Below the pieces are notes generated by a model. That model ran no database searches, was not told the origin of the DNA, and worked only from the letters and a program-made list of their open reading frames with translations. Below, piece by piece: positions 33,328 to 43,439 of a stretch of DNA of 64,000 bases; the first letter of the stretch is position 1, and the number at the start of each line of letters is the position of its first letter. Both the position numbers and the translations under genes were made by a program. The stretch is taken from contig CANITF010000006.1 of the NCBI GenBank assembly GCA_947470515.1, forward strand, positions 1 through 64,000. Direction: 5' to 3'. This stretch comes from Flavobacteriales bacterium. GTDB lineage: Bacteria > Bacteroidota > Bacteroidia > Flavobacteriales_D > Crocinitomicaceae.

Positions 33328-34479
33328 TCATTTCAAAATATTAATTCTGGTTGAATTGTAATATAGAATAGTTCCTAGAATTATAGAGATCAAAAAACCA
33401 TATGGAAGTCCACATGCAATTAATGCAACAACTAAAGCAATATAAAAATCTGACTTTTTAGTTTGAATATCCCTGACTAGAAAAACGAGTGTTATTGCTT
33501 CAAAAAATAAAATTACACCAAGTATTTGCATTGGGAATATTTTTACAATTTGATCGAAACTATGACTAAAAAACAACCCCAGAATAAGAAAGAAAACACC
33601 ATAAATCAGAACTGATCCGCCCGTTCGAGCGCCAAAAGAATGGTGACCTGCCATTCCTCCTGAACCATGACAAACTGGAATTCCGCTAAAAAATGGACTA
33701 ATAATATTCATTAAAGAATATGTAAAAGCAATTTTACTTACTGTAATTTTCTTTTCAGGATATAAATCTTTTGCTAATTGGTCGCTTGCCAAAATAGAAT
33801 TACCGATAGATAGAGGTATTTGTGGTAATGCAAGAATTAAAAAACCGGTTGCAATATCATCCCATTTTGGAATGTGAAAATTAGGGATTTCCATTTTGAC
33901 CGAAGAAAATAATGCTGTTGGGTTTTCTATTTGAAAAAACAGCGCATAAAGGATCCCTAATCCAATAATAAATAAAGCCGGCGGATATTTTCTGTTTCCA
34001 AGGAGAACTAATGCAATAGTGAAGGCAACGATTACCAATCCATATTCCATGACTCCAGATCCTTCAACGATGTAATTCTTTAAAGCAATATTGGCCAGCA
34101 TCAAGCCTAATCCCATTTGAATTCCTCGAATAACAGCCTTTGGGATGAAAGTGGAAAGTTTTTTAATCAACCCCGTAATGGTTAAAAACAACATGATTAT
34201 ACCGATTGCTAGACCTCCACCATAAATTACACTTCCTGCAATGTTACCTGCAATAACAAGTGTTGCAACGGCTTTTAAAGGTTGCACGGCCATTGGTATT
34301 CCATAATACAAGCCAGAAGCAATTTGTAAAATCCCGTAAATGATAAATGTACTGGCACTGTCGATACCAGAAACCATAATCATCCCTACAATCAGAGGTA
34401 AATCAGTTCCAATATCGCCGAAAGATCCAGAGAATTCATTTCTATCAAATCGGATATTTTGCTTTATTCTGTTTAACAT
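33328..34479 (-). CDS. MOT1-type molybdate (putative sulfate) transporter
   Basis: A 383-aa membrane protein of the MOT1/SulP-related family with about ten helices. The hallmark F-S-G-S-F-G-D-I-G-T-D-L-P (residues 17-29) and the G-I-P-V-C-H-G-S-G-G-M-A-G motif are clear. MOT1 proteins carry molybdate with high affinity, which fits a window full of Mo-cofactor and Nar genes; sulfate cannot be excluded. A Crp/Fnr dyad lies far upstream at 34738, separated by an inserted repeat. Confidence 0.88.
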   Translation of the reverse strand: MLNRIKQNIRFDRNEFSGSFGDIGTDLPLIVGMIMVSGIDSASTFIIYGILQIASGLYYGIPMAVQPLKAVATLVIAGNIAGSVIYGGGLAIGIIMLFLTITGLIKKLSTFIPKAVIRGIQMGLGLMLANIALKNYIVEGSGVMEYGLVIVAFTIALVLLGNRKYPPALFIIGLGILYALFFQIENPTALFSSVKMEIPNFHIPKWDDIATGFLILALPQIPLSIGNSILASDQLAKDLYPEKKITVSKIAFTYSLMNIISPFFSGIPVCHGSGGMAGHHSFGARTGGSVLIYGVFFLILGLFFSHSFDQIVKIFPMQILGVILFFEAITLVFLVRDIQTKKSDFYIALVVALIACGLPYGFLISIILGTILYYNSTRINILK

Positions 34480-34529
34480 TTATACTCTTTTTCAATGGCT
34501 AAATTACACTTTTCGATGTGTTTTATAAA

Positions 34530-34709
34530 ATATAACGCTCATCATTTAATTTTCACTAGATTAGTTTTGTCATGGTTTTTAATCAAAAACACACGCCAAA
34601 ACTGTCTTTCAATTTTTTACCACGACGGATTGCATCCGTCGTTGCAAATATTTAACTCCTCAGGAGTTTTTAAGTGAAAATAAAAGATTAGAATCTATAA
34701 TATAACGCT
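34530..34709. mobile_element. Small insertion flanked by 10-bp direct repeats (MITE-like), contains dispersed repeat copy 2
   Basis: The 10-mer ATATAACGCT occurs at 34530-34539 and 34700-34709, bracketing about 160 bp. The segment has short inverted ends (AATTTTCACT near the left, AGTGAAAATA near the right), a CGACGGATTGCATCCGTCG hairpin and CTCCTCAGGAG. It shares its core with 18338-18500. It separates the Crp/Fnr promoter at 34708-34751 from the molybdate transporter gene. No protein is encoded. Confidence 0.6.
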
Positions 34710-34751
34710 AAGTAACTATTTGTTTTCAATGCAAAATATGATTCGTATCAT
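34708..34751 (-). promoter_or_regulatory. Crp/Fnr dyad, probably ancestral promoter of the molybdate transporter
   Basis: Dyad ATGATTCGTATCAT (34738-34751). A weak -7-like TTACTTAG (34708-34715) lies at 33 bp. It is 229 bases from the transporter start; without the inserted repeat it would be about 59 bases away. Confidence 0.5.
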
Positions 34752-34761
34752 AAAACAAAAA

Positions 34762-34797
34762 AAGCCATTCGTTCGTCAATTGACGAACGAATGGCTT
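34762..34797 (-). terminator. Terminator of the nar operon
   Basis: A fully symmetric 36-bp palindrome with left arm AAGCCATTCGTTCGTCAA; the minus strand continues with a T-run. It lies 21 bases past the narI stop. Confidence 0.9.
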
Positions 34798-34818
34798 AAT
34801 TCATTGCAGCATTAAATA

Positions 34819-36246
34819 TTAATGATTGCGTGATTTTTTACCAAAATTGTGACGTGTTGTTGTTCTAATATTTTTTGGATTCCAATTCCAGATAACCACT
34901 TGGTATTTTCTCCAGATATAATCAAATGGAGCAACTAAGAAGTGCATAAATCGTGTAAATGGTATAACACCAATAATAAGGAATGCTGAGATAATGTGAA
35001 TTTGAATCCACCATGGCATTGCAGAAACAGCGTCAATATCAGGATTGAAAGAGAAGACAGATCTTAAGTAAGGAGTTAATGTACTTGAGAACCAAGAAGA
35101 ACCCCATCGTACAAAAAATGCAACTCCTAACCCAGTGATTATTTGAACAAACAAAATTGTATAGACTAACATGTCCATTTTATTTGTGACTACTAAAAGC
35201 ATTTTAGCAGATAATCTCCTTTTGATTAATAATATCAATCCTAACAAAGCAGATAATCCGAAAGCAAAAGATGAAACTTCAAGTATTAACAATCGAACTG
35301 GTTCACCATTCCATGCTAATACCGCTCTTGGAAATAAGAATGCTGTTAAGTGTCCAACAAAAAGGAACAACAAGCCCCAGTGAAATGGTTGACTTCCCCA
35401 AAACAATTTCTTTCCTTCCAAAAATTGAGACGACAAAGATGAAACTTGGTAGCCTCTATTCATGTAACGATAAATACTTCCAACAATGAAAATACCAAAA
35501 GCTGCATATGGCAAAACCATGAACATAAGCGTACTGACCATACCAACGTTTTGTTTAAGAACTATAGCTAATAAGATGATAACTAACGCAGCACAAAACA
35601 AGAATATCAAAAAGTAAAATCCATAATTCGGAATGCTATGTGGTTCTCCATGGTATCCAACTTGCTCTACTTTCTCATTTGTTCTTTTCTTGAATCTGTA
35701 TAACATGAATCCAACAATAACGAGTGATAAGAAGACCCAAAAGATGAAATTATAATTCAAATTAACTCCTACTGCTGGCGCTGGTGTTCCAGGAGCTGTT
35801 GCTGTTGCTCCTGCCTCTGCTGGTGCTGCGCCAGGAGCTGCTTCTTTAGATTTTACAAAAGCCAATAACCCTTTTATTTCCTCATCTGTTAATTGTGAGA
35901 AACCAGGCATTGGAATTTTGTTAAAATCACCAAACAATTTCACTGCATCTGCATCTCCAGAAGCAATTAATCCTTGAGAATCTTTCACCCATTTAATTAC
36001 CCATGCTTCCGTTCTTCTTTCACCGACACCTTGTAAACCAGGCCCCATTAGAACTTTATCCGTCAAACTGTGACATGACATACATAATTTGTTGTAAACT
36101 TCCTCACCAGTAGCACCAAAACTACTTTTTGAAGAGAATAGGGCACTTATGAAAAGTACAAAAACCGATACAGTTTTTACTCTTTTCCAAACAGAACTTA
36201 ACTCTAAGCTGAGTCCCGTTACCTTTGATTTTTCTTGACGAGTCAT
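34819..36246 (-). CDS. narI: Cytochrome c-NarI fusion (nitrate reductase gamma subunit)
   Basis: 475 aa. Residues 1-45 include a basic stretch and signal/anchor helix. A mono-heme cytochrome c follows with C55-x-x-C58-H59 and a distal I-P-M-P-G-F Met. A Pro/Ala-rich linker (about 128-155) leads to an extra transmembrane helix and then a five-helix NarI domain with paired His for two hemes b (F-V-G-H-L-T-A, Q-I-H-I-I-S-A-F). The fusion suggests electrons can pass between periplasmic cytochrome c and the NarI hemes. Standard NarI is about 225-250 aa. Last gene of the nar operon. Confidence 0.92.
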   Translation of the reverse strand: MTRQEKSKVTGLSLELSSVWKRVKTVSVFVLFISALFSSKSSFGATGEEVYNKLCMSCHSLTDKVLMGPGLQGVGERRTEAWVIKWVKDSQGLIASGDADAVKLFGDFNKIPMPGFSQLTDEEIKGLLAFVKSKEAAPGAAPAEAGATATAPGTPAPAVGVNLNYNFIFWVFLSLVIVGFMLYRFKKRTNEKVEQVGYHGEPHSIPNYGFYFLIFLFCAALVIILLAIVLKQNVGMVSTLMFMVLPYAAFGIFIVGSIYRYMNRGYQVSSLSSQFLEGKKLFWGSQPFHWGLLFLFVGHLTAFLFPRAVLAWNGEPVRLLILEVSSFAFGLSALLGLILLIKRRLSAKMLLVVTNKMDMLVYTILFVQIITGLGVAFFVRWGSSWFSSTLTPYLRSVFSFNPDIDAVSAMPWWIQIHIISAFLIIGVIPFTRFMHFLVAPFDYIWRKYQVVIWNWNPKNIRTTTRHNFGKKSRNH

Positions 36247-36247
36247 A

Positions 36248-36937
36248 TTAATTAGTTTTTACTGGTTCAGGAGTTGTAGCGCATGAAGTGGTACAACTCT
36301 TTAGGAAATTGCCGCCAAGTGTTGGAACAATAACCGGATCATTATAGTGTGTGTTTTTGAAATCTTCTTTAACAACAAGTGCTAAAGAATTAATAGCAAA
36401 CTGAAAAATGTTTTTATTTTCCATGTCTTCCATCAAAATCACTTTTTGCTTTTTCTTACGAACTTTATCTTTTAGTTCCATTCGAGCAGAGTCAAACTCA
36501 GCCAACATTTTATCAAGTGCTGGAATCATAACTCTTGCTGCAAATTCTTCGACAAATTCTTCGTCTTTCAAAAGTGGAAGTAACGTTAGAACATTTGGCA
36601 AGTTATCCGCCAGTTCAATTCCACAGTCGTTATTTGCTCTTCGTTGCTCATCCTTCATTTTGACAAGGAATTCTCCTCTTTTGTAGTCTTCCGCAAACAA
36701 TACATACCCAAGATCTAAAAAACAAATTGCTTGAATATGAAATGTTTTACCAAAAGCTTCTTCAATTTCATGCATTGATTTCTCTTCAACATATTGAGCA
36801 AAAGGTAGTATTTCGGCATAAGCCTCATCATATTTCCCTTTAAGCATTTTTGCACAACTTGCCACATTCTGCTTATACGTTTCATCAGGATACCTGAATA
36901 GTTCTGCAAGAATATTATAATGGTCTCTACTTTTCAT
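36248..36937 (-). CDS. narJ: Nitrate reductase assembly chaperone NarJ
   Basis: 229-aa TorD/NarJ-family chaperone that holds apo-NarG until cofactor insertion. The start Y-N-I-L-A-E-L-F-R-Y-P and the L-G-Y-V-L-F-A-E-D-Y-K-R-G-E-F segment are family hallmarks, followed by E-L-A-D-N-L-P-N-V-L-T-L-L. The order narG-narH-narJ-narI is kept. The C-terminal tail carries a Cys pair (C-T-T-S-C) not expected in the family. Confidence 0.9.
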   Translation of the reverse strand: MKSRDHYNILAELFRYPDETYKQNVASCAKMLKGKYDEAYAEILPFAQYVEEKSMHEIEEAFGKTFHIQAICFLDLGYVLFAEDYKRGEFLVKMKDEQRRANNDCGIELADNLPNVLTLLPLLKDEEFVEEFAARVMIPALDKMLAEFDSARMELKDKVRKKKQKVILMEDMENKNIFQFAINSLALVVKEDFKNTHYNDPVIVPTLGGNFLKSCTTSCATTPEPVKTN

Positions 36938-36953
36938 GGTTACTCTTTTTCAA

Positions 36954-38447
36954 TTATAAACCTCTTTTTGGTTTCATTTTGAATCCAAATCCTGTTTCAC
37001 CTTTAGCATCAGCAGTAGATTCTAACATTTCGATAGACTCTTCTCTGTGTGCTGGTGGTATTACAAAACGCTCCTCAAAAGTTGCAAGTGAAGTCAATCT
37101 AAAGATTGCATCCGCTGTTTCAGGACCTACTTTAGCTTTGGTCATTAATCTCTTAACTTCTTCGTCATTTAAGTCACCAACAGTTGCATTTCTTCTATGC
37201 ATTTTCACACTTAGTAATTTCTCATATACATTTGTGATTACCGCAGTATCTCCATTTGAGAATAAAGAAGCAAGGTATTTCATTGGCATACGGTTTTGAT
37301 CAATACCTGGGAACAATTCTTCTGAAGTTGTTTGATACAATCCTTTTTCGTCTACTTGTGCCATTGCAGGCAACATTGGTGGAACATAGAAAAGATTAGG
37401 TAATGTTCTAAACTCTGGGTGCAATGGCAAAGCAATACCCCACTCTTTCACAAACTTATAAACTGGTGAATTTTGTGCTGCTTTGATAGTTGAATCATGA
37501 ACGCCATTTTTACGTGCTTCTGCAATAACCATTGGGTCATTTGGATTCAAATAAATATCTAAGTGATTGTGCAATAAATCTTTGTCGTCACTTGATGCAA
37601 CTTGCTCAATACGATCTGCATCATACAGCATTACTCCCAAATAACGGATACGTCCAACACAAGAGTGCATACAAGCAGGTGCTTGACCTGATTCTAAACG
37701 TGGGTAACAAAGAATACATTTCTCTGATTTCCCAGTATGCCAGTTGTAATAACTCTTTTTGTAAGGACATGCTGTAACACACATTCTCCAAGCTCTACAT
37801 CTTTCTTGGTTAATCAAAACCACACCATCTTCACCTCTTTTATAAAGAGCACCAGATGGACAAGAAGCAACACATGCTGGATTCAAACAGTGATTACAAA
37901 TTCTTGGTAAGTACATCATTGTCATTTGTTCCAATTGGAACATCGCCTCTTGATCTGCACTTGTCAAGTCTTTAAAGTTGACATCTTTTCGAGCGTAATC
38001 CGGAGAACCTCCTAAATCATCATCCCAGTTTGGCCCTGATTTAATATCAATTGGTTCGCCAGTTATCAACGAAACTGCACGACCAATTGGTTGGTCATCT
38101 CCTTCAGGAGCAGTGAAAAGATCACTGTATTTATACGACCATGGGTGGTAGTAATCTTCCAATGATGGCATGTTTGGATTGTGAAAAATATTTTTCAATC
38201 CTTTCAATTTACCTGCTCCTTTTAAGGATACAGATTCACCATTTTTCTCCCAACCACCTTTGTATATGTCTTGATCTTCCCATTTAGTAGGATAACCTGT
38301 TCCTGGTTTGGTTTCAACATTGTTCCACCACATATATTCAGCTCCACGTCTATCTGTCCAGATGTTCTTACAAGCAACTGAACATGTATGACATCCGATA
38401 CATTTATCAAGATGAAAAACCATGGATATTTGCGCTCTAATATTCAT
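36954..38447 (-). CDS. narH: Respiratory nitrate reductase beta subunit NarH
   Basis: 497-aa iron-sulfur subunit. Four cluster motifs are visible: C-I-G-C-H-T-C-S-V-A-C near residue 16, C-N-H-C-L-N-P-A-C-V-A-S-C-P, C-R-A-W-R-M-C-V-T-A-C-P (the Trp replaces a Cys, so a [3Fe-4S] cluster as in other NarH), and C-I-L-C-Y-P-R...C-M-H-S-C. It passes electrons from NarI to NarG. Lies 31 bases after narG. Confidence 0.96.
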   Translation of the reverse strand: MNIRAQISMVFHLDKCIGCHTCSVACKNIWTDRRGAEYMWWNNVETKPGTGYPTKWEDQDIYKGGWEKNGESVSLKGAGKLKGLKNIFHNPNMPSLEDYYHPWSYKYSDLFTAPEGDDQPIGRAVSLITGEPIDIKSGPNWDDDLGGSPDYARKDVNFKDLTSADQEAMFQLEQMTMMYLPRICNHCLNPACVASCPSGALYKRGEDGVVLINQERCRAWRMCVTACPYKKSYYNWHTGKSEKCILCYPRLESGQAPACMHSCVGRIRYLGVMLYDADRIEQVASSDDKDLLHNHLDIYLNPNDPMVIAEARKNGVHDSTIKAAQNSPVYKFVKEWGIALPLHPEFRTLPNLFYVPPMLPAMAQVDEKGLYQTTSEELFPGIDQNRMPMKYLASLFSNGDTAVITNVYEKLLSVKMHRRNATVGDLNDEEVKRLMTKAKVGPETADAIFRLTSLATFEERFVIPPAHREESIEMLESTADAKGETGFGFKMKPKRGL

Positions 38448-38478
38448 AACTATGAATTTTTGTTATTCTAACTAACTA

Positions 38479-41400
38479 TTAATATTCTACTATCTCCATT
38501 TTTCTAACCAACACGTGTGTGTCACGGTTCACGCCTACAGGACCCCAATAATTGAAGTGGTAAGTAAACTGTCCGTATCCACCACACATTAAATTTGGTT
38601 TCAAGTGAACTCGAGTAAATGAGTTGTTCATTCCACCTCTTCTTGGTTCACCTTTTTCACCTCTTCTAATTTGAGATTTAGGAATGTTATATGTTCTTTC
38701 AACAGCGTGATAAACTATACAAACACCTTTAGGAATACGTGCACTCACACAAGCTCGTGCAACATAAACACCGTGGTCATTGTAAACTTCAACGTGATCA
38801 TTATCCTTGATCCCAAGTTCAGCTGCATCTGTTTCACTTAACCAACATGGCTCGTTACCTCTTGAAAGCGTTAACATTCGAAGCGTATCGCCATAAGTTG
38901 AGTGAATATGCCATTTACCGTGAGGAGTTAAACAATTCAACATTTTTGCTTTACCATCATTCACTGTTTTTCTTAAATCTCCATAAGCTTCAGGAGTAGG
39001 TGATGGTTTGTATGTTGAAAGGTGTTCTCCAAAGGCGATATAAGCATCATGATCAAGGTAGAAATGTTGCCGTCCAGTCAATGTTCTCCAAGGAACAAAC
39101 ATGTCTATATTATATGTGTATGCGCAATATGTCCTTCCTTCATGCATTAAACCTGACCAAAGTGGAGAAGAATTATAACGTTTAGGTTGTGATTGCAAGT
39201 CTCTATAATCCATAGATATTTGCTCGTATCCGTCGCCTAGCTTTGCAATTTCTTCATTTCCAATAATCTTCGCCATATTTTCATAGGCACGCTTTGTCAA
39301 TTTTCCGTTTGTTAAAGTCGACAATTTCAAGATTGCATCAATTGCTTCAACATCCCCTTTTAGTGATGGATATTCTTGCCCATTATCTAATCGAATAACA
39401 TGCTCTTTATTTTGAATCATCTCTTCGTAAACATCCTCACACATGTAGTTGTTACCGTGTGCACCAAGTCCATTTTTAGCAACACCATCTCCAAGAGTGA
39501 TGAATTTATCATAGATCTTTGTATAGTCTCTTTCTTTGAAGACGATTTTATGCATTGTTTTTCCAGGGATTGGTTCACATTCCCCTTTAGACCAGTCTAA
39601 CAAATGTGGTTGAGTGATTTCATCCTTTGAATCATGTTGTAATGGAACATTCACTACATCCATCACTGGATTTGGTAAATATTTTTTAGACATGTTTTGC
39701 ACTTTCAATGCCAATTCTTGGAATATTTGCCAGTCTGTTTTAGATTCCCAAACTGGAGGAATAGCCTCAGAAAGTGGGTGAATAAACGAGTGCATATCCG
39801 TTGAATTGATATCCGCTTTTTCATACCATGATGCAGTAGGTAAAACGATATCAGAATATAAAGCTGAAGTGTCCATTCTGAAGTTGATGTCAATCACCAA
39901 ATCCATTTTTCCTTTTGGAGCTTCTTTTCCTTTATACGTGATATCCTTTACAAATTCTCCTGCAACTTCGTCCGCAATTTTATTTGTGTGCGTTCCTAAA
40001 TAGTGATCTAAGAAGTACTCATGTCCTTTTGCTGAAGTTCCAATTGCATTACCTTTCCAGATAAACCAAACTCTTGGGAAGTTAATTTCCTCATCTGGCT
40101 CAACGATAGCATGCTTTAATTCTCCAGATTTCAATTGCTGAACAATATAATTACGCATTTCGTCTTCTGTATTCGCGCCAGATTTTTTAGCATCCTCGAT
40201 AATTGCGAAATTATGCTTGTTGTATTGAGGATAATAAGGCATCCATCCGTTACGAACTGCCATAACAGCCCAGTCAGCAGAGTGCATGTTTGCCAATTTA
40301 TTATCAGGAACAGAATTATAGTATTTCTGATTTCCGTCATATCTCCATTGACATGAGTTGATATAATGCCAGATAGGTCCTTGTTGTAAACGTGGCGCTG
40401 TATCCCAGTCTTTCGAACTCATGATTGTTGACCATGAATCCATAGGAGCCAATTTCTCTTGCCCAACATAGTGATTCATTCCACCACCGTTTTTACCATT
40501 ACAACCCGTAAGCATTTGCGCCATAATAGCTGAACGATACATCAAGTTTTCGTGGAACCAGTGGTTTATTCCTGCTCCAACAATTACCATACAAGCACCT
40601 TCAGTTGTTTCAGCTGTACTAGCCCATTCACGTGCCAATTGGATAACTTCTTTTCTACCAATTCCAGTAAAAATTTCTTGCCAAGCTGGCGTGTATGCAG
40701 CATCTTTATCATCGAAAGAAGTAGGATAATCTCCTGCTAATCCACGTCCAACGCCATATTGAGCCATTGTAAGGTCATAAATGGTTGCTACAGGAACTTT
40801 TTCTCCGTCTTTCGTTGTAATATAACGAACAGGAACTCCTCTGTATGCTTTTTTATCTAATCCAAATTCAGTAAATTGAACTTGAAGTACATCATCGTGT
40901 TTTTCAAGTAAAGACAATTCTGGATCGTATCCTTGTCCTGATTCACCATCTGTATAATTAAGATTCCATTGGCCTTTTTTCTCTTGCCATCTGTAACCCA
41001 TTGTTCCCATTGGAGAAATAAGTCCACCAGTTGTTGCGTCGTAGTTCAAGAATTTCCATTCGCCATTTTCAGCATCTTTAAATTCAGAAACTTCTCCAAT
41101 ACGCATCATTCTACCAGGCGTTAAAACGTCTCCATTTTTATCCAACTTCACAAGGAAAGGACAATCTGTAAAACGTTTAATGTAGTCCATGAAATAAGGA
41201 ACTTGTCTATTTACGTGGTATTCTTGAAGAATAACGTGCGTAACAGACATCCAGAATGCACCATCAGAACCGGCGTGAACTGGAATCCATTGATCAGCAT
41301 GTTTTGCAACCATGTTGAAATCGGGTGCCATTACAACTGTTTTCGTTCCATTGTGTCTTGCTTCAGAGAAGAAGTGAATATCTGGCGTTCTTGTCATACC

Positions 41401-42120
41401 AAGGTTTGCACCCATTGATACAATGAACTTTGATTTGAACCAGTCAGCAGACTCACAAACGTCAGTTTGTTCACCCCAAATTTCTGGGAAAGCATTTGGT
41501 AAATCACAATACCAATCATAGAAAGACAAGTTAACTGCTCCCATCAATTGCAAGTAACGAGCACCGGATGCGTAGCTCAACATACTTTTTGCTGGAATTG
41601 GTGCAAAACCAATGATTCTATCCGATCCATATTTTTGAATCGTATAAATGTTAGATGCCGCGATTAATTCAATTACCTCATCCCATTTAACTCTTCTAAA
41701 TCCACCTTTACCTCTAGCTCGTTGGTATCTTTTTCTTTTAGTAGAATCAGCTTGTAAATTTGCCCAAGCTAAAACTGGGTCTCCACCACAATTTTTCTTT
41801 TCTTCTCTATAAAGATCGATTAAAGCACCACGAATAATTGGGTATTTAACACGAATTGGGCTATACAAGTACCATGAATAAGAAATCCCACGTTGACAGC
41901 CTCTTGGCTCATATGGTGGAACATCTTTATTAAATTGAGGGTAATCCAATTGTTGCATTTCCCATACAACGATACCGTCTTTTACGTGAATTGCCCACGA
42001 ACACCCACCAGTGCAGTTTACACCGTGGGTACTTCTCACTACTTTATCATATTGCCATCTATTTCTATAGAATTCTTCCCATTTACGAGTATTTGGCGAT
42101 ATTATATCTTCAATCCAGCT
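38479..42120 (-). CDS. narG: Respiratory nitrate reductase alpha subunit NarG
   Basis: 1213-aa molybdenum bis-MGD catalytic subunit reducing nitrate to nitrite. ATG 42120 gives [11 protein letters not shown]; a longer frame to 42174 adds unrelated residues. The N-terminal cluster motif H33-x3-C37-x3-C41 and a downstream C-Q-R-G-I-S are present. W-G-E-Q-T-D-V and T-R-T-P-D-I-H-F-F are typical NarG blocks. There is no twin-arginine signal, so the enzyme should face the cytoplasm, in line with two NarK transporters. Full length for the family. Confidence 0.97.
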   Translation of the reverse strand, partial: SWIEDIISPNTRKWEEFYRNRWQYDKVVRSTHGVNCTGGCSWAIHVKDGIVVWEMQQLDYPQFNKDVPPYEPRGCQRGISYSWYLYSPIRVKYPIIRGALIDLYREEKKNCGGDPVLAWANLQADSTKRKRYQRARGKGGFRRVKWDEVIELIAASNIYTIQKYGSDRIIGFAPIPAKSMLSYASGARYLQLMGAVNLSFYDWYCDLPNAFPEIWGEQTDVCESADWFKSKFIVSMGANLGMTRTPDIHFFSEARHNGTKTVVMAPDFNMVAKHADQWIPVHAGSDGAFWMSVTHVILQEYHVNRQVPYFMDYIKRFTDCPFLVKLDKNGDVLTPGRMMRIGEVSEFKDAENGEWKFLNYDATTGGLISPMGTMGYRWQEKKGQWNLNYTDGESGQGYDPELSLLEKHDDVLQVQFTEFGLDKKAYRGVPVRYITTKDGEKVPVATIYDLTMAQYGVGRGLAGDYPTSFDDKDAAYTPAWQEIFTGIGRKEVIQLAREWASTAETTEGACMVIVGAGINHWFHENLMYRSAIMAQMLTGCNGKNGGGMNHYVGQEKLAPMDSWSTIMSSKDWDTAPRLQQGPIWHYINSCQWRYDGNQKYYNSVPDNKLANMHSADWAVMAVRNGWMPYYPQYNKHNFAIIEDAKKSGANTEDEMRNYIVQQLKSGELKHAIVEPDEEINFPRVWFIWKGNAIGTSAKGHEYFLDHYLGTHTNKIADEVAGEFVKDITYKGKEAPKGKMDLVIDINFRMDTSALYSDIVLPTASWYEKADINSTDMHSFIHPLSEAIPPVWESKTDWQIFQELALKVQNMSKKYLPNPVMDVVNVPLQHDSKDEITQPHLLDWSKGECEPIPGKTMHKIVFKERDYTKIYDKFITLGDGVAKNGLGAHGNNYMCEDVYEEMIQNKEHVIRLDNGQEYPSLKGDVEAIDAILKLSTLTNGKLTKRAYENMAKIIGNEEIAKLGDGYEQISMDYRDLQSQPKRYNSSPLWSGLMHEGRTYCAYTYNIDMFVPWRTLTGRQHFYLDHDAYIAFGEHLSTYKPSPTPEAYGDLRKTVNDGKAKMLNCLTPHGKWHIHSTYGDTLRMLTLSRGNEPCWLSETDAAELGIKDNDHVEVYNDHGVYVARACVSARIPKGVCIVYHAVERTYNIPKSQIRRGEKGEPRRGGMNNSFTRVHLKPNLMCGGYGQFTYHFNYWGPVGVNRDTHVLVRKMEIVEY

Positions 42121-42155
42121 CATTTTATTTGAATTTAATGTAACTATTACTGTTA

Positions 42156-42713
42156 TTAATGTTTGGCATCCCAAGCGCTATGTTGACGGTCAAAAATGTC
42201 TTTTTTAACCATTTTTTTCTTTCTATTCATGTACATGAAGTTTATGATAATCAACAAACCAGCTAAACCACTTAGTCCTCCAATCAACATTGTTGAATAC
42301 CCAGTTTTTGCAGTTTGACTTCCTTTCACTTCATTTGCATACTTTAAGAAAGCAGATAATTTTCCTCTTTCATTTTCAGTTAAAGGGTGATTTTGGTAGG
42401 ATGCTGCCATTGCAGGAAAAGGTGGAGCAGATAACCATACTGCTATTCCTTCACCTAATCTTGTGTAGACGTCCGTCAAGTCTTTTGCAAGTAGTCCTCC
42501 AGTCATCAATTGATCATTTTTCACATTGTGACATGAAATACAAGCTGGCCCTCCATTTAAAAAGCTACTTGAGCCTTCAAAATATTTTATTCCTGCACTT
42601 TCTTCAGGTTGCATCGCTCTGCTTGAAGCAGCAAAGGTTGACATTGTCGATAAACTTATTACTGAACCTAGAATAACAAGTTTAATTCCTTTAAGTAATC
42701 TTTCTTTTTCCAT
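42156..42713 (-). CDS. Membrane-anchored cytochrome c, first gene of nar operon
   Basis: 185 aa: signal peptide (residues about 10-29), one heme-binding C-x-x-C-H (C-I-S-C-H-N near residue 58), a P-P-F-P-A-M Met-ligand region near residue 99, a C-terminal transmembrane helix (about 142-162) and a basic cytoplasmic tail. It precedes narG by 35 bases. Cytochrome c genes ahead of narGHJI are known, for example narC in Thermus. With the cytochrome domain on NarI this gives two periplasmic hemes c for the complex. Confidence 0.88.
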   Translation of the reverse strand: MEKERLLKGIKLVILGSVISLSTMSTFAASSRAMQPEESAGIKYFEGSSSFLNGGPACISCHNVKNDQLMTGGLLAKDLTDVYTRLGEGIAVWLSAPPFPAMAASYQNHPLTENERGKLSAFLKYANEVKGSQTAKTGYSTMLIGGLSGLAGLLIIINFMYMNRKKKMVKKDIFDRQHSAWDAKH

Positions 42714-42732
42714 TACATAGATAATTATAGTG

Positions 42733-42776
42733 TAAAATTGATTTTAATGCACAGCTTATAAAATGATTTATATCAT
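42733..42776 (-). promoter_or_regulatory. Crp/Fnr dyad for the nar operon
   Basis: Perfect dyad ATGATTTATATCAT (42763-42776). The element at the standard 33-bp position is the weak CAATTTTA (42733-42740). A weak core promoter would make the operon depend on the activator. Confidence 0.7.
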
Positions 42777-42912
42777 AAAATGAAAGTCTGATTAAAAATT
42801 TTTAATAAATAGAATCCTTCTAAATAAGGATATGTATATACTATTTATCTTATTTATCAAGCAATTACAAGAAGAAAGGGGAAGGGAAGTGCATTTATTG
42901 AAATAAATCTAA

Positions 42913-42926
42913 ATGATTTAAATCAC
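42913..42926. promoter_or_regulatory. Second upstream Crp/Fnr dyad
   Basis: ATGATTTAAATCAC about 150 bp upstream of the nar dyad and downstream of queD. No good -7 element at 33 bp in either direction. It may be an auxiliary site for nar. Confidence 0.5.
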
Positions 42927-42971
42927 ACTAAATTGAAGATTTACAGCTGTGTTTAATATTGAAAAGCTGAA

Positions 42972-43439
42972 TTATTGATCAGCTAAAAACCATTCTGCAT
43001 ATGAACTTGGTGTTTCATCCAATCGTGCAGTGATTAATTTAATTTCGACCGGTAGTTTTGGAATTACTAAATCAACAAAATGAACTAAGAGATTTTCACA
43101 TGTTGGTTGAAATGATGTGTAAATAATTCGTTCACTAAAATCAGTTAACACAGCATTTTTTGCAATATCCGACATTTCGTTTAAAACAAGTGAATGGTCG
43201 AAAACGTCAATTATTTCGGTTTTTACTATTGCTTTGACATCTTTAAAATCAATGACGAATCCATTTTTTGAATGACCTTCATCGTTGCGAATCGGACCCA
43301 ATAATGTTACACTGAAATGATAAGTATGACCATGAATATTTTTACACAACCCGTCATAACCATCTAAGGCATGTGCAAAATCCAATGTAAACTTTTTGGT
43401 TACACGAATATTAGTAGAATTCGTTTTGGAATTTATCAT
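42972..43439 (-). CDS. queD: 6-carboxy-tetrahydropterin synthase QueD
   Basis: 155-aa member of the QueD/PTPS family. Zn-binding His residues are in F-A-H-A-L-D-G, and H-G-H-T-Y-H; Cys catalytic residue lies in L-C-K-N-I-H-G-H. It makes the queuosine precursor from dihydroneopterin triphosphate. Position between two cytochrome genes in a Crp/Fnr-controlled unit is unusual; queG lies 20 kb away. Whether it serves queuosine or another pterin here is open. Stop of the upstream cytochrome gene touches its start. Confidence 0.9.
   Translation of the reverse strand: MINSKTNSTNIRVTKKFTLDFAHALDGYDGLCKNIHGHTYHFSVTLLGPIRNDEGHSKNGFVIDFKDVKAIVKTEIIDVFDHSLVLNEMSDIAKNAVLTDFSERIIYTSFQPTCENLLVHFVDLVIPKLPVEIKLITARLDETPSSYAEWFLADQ

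Noticed and set aside
42733-42776. TATAAT-like hexamer before the nar operon as a sigma70-type -10 box
   Set aside because: Bacteroidota use TAnnTTTG-type elements, and AT-rich DNA gives TATAAT by chance; the 33-bp geometry favours the weak -7 element.
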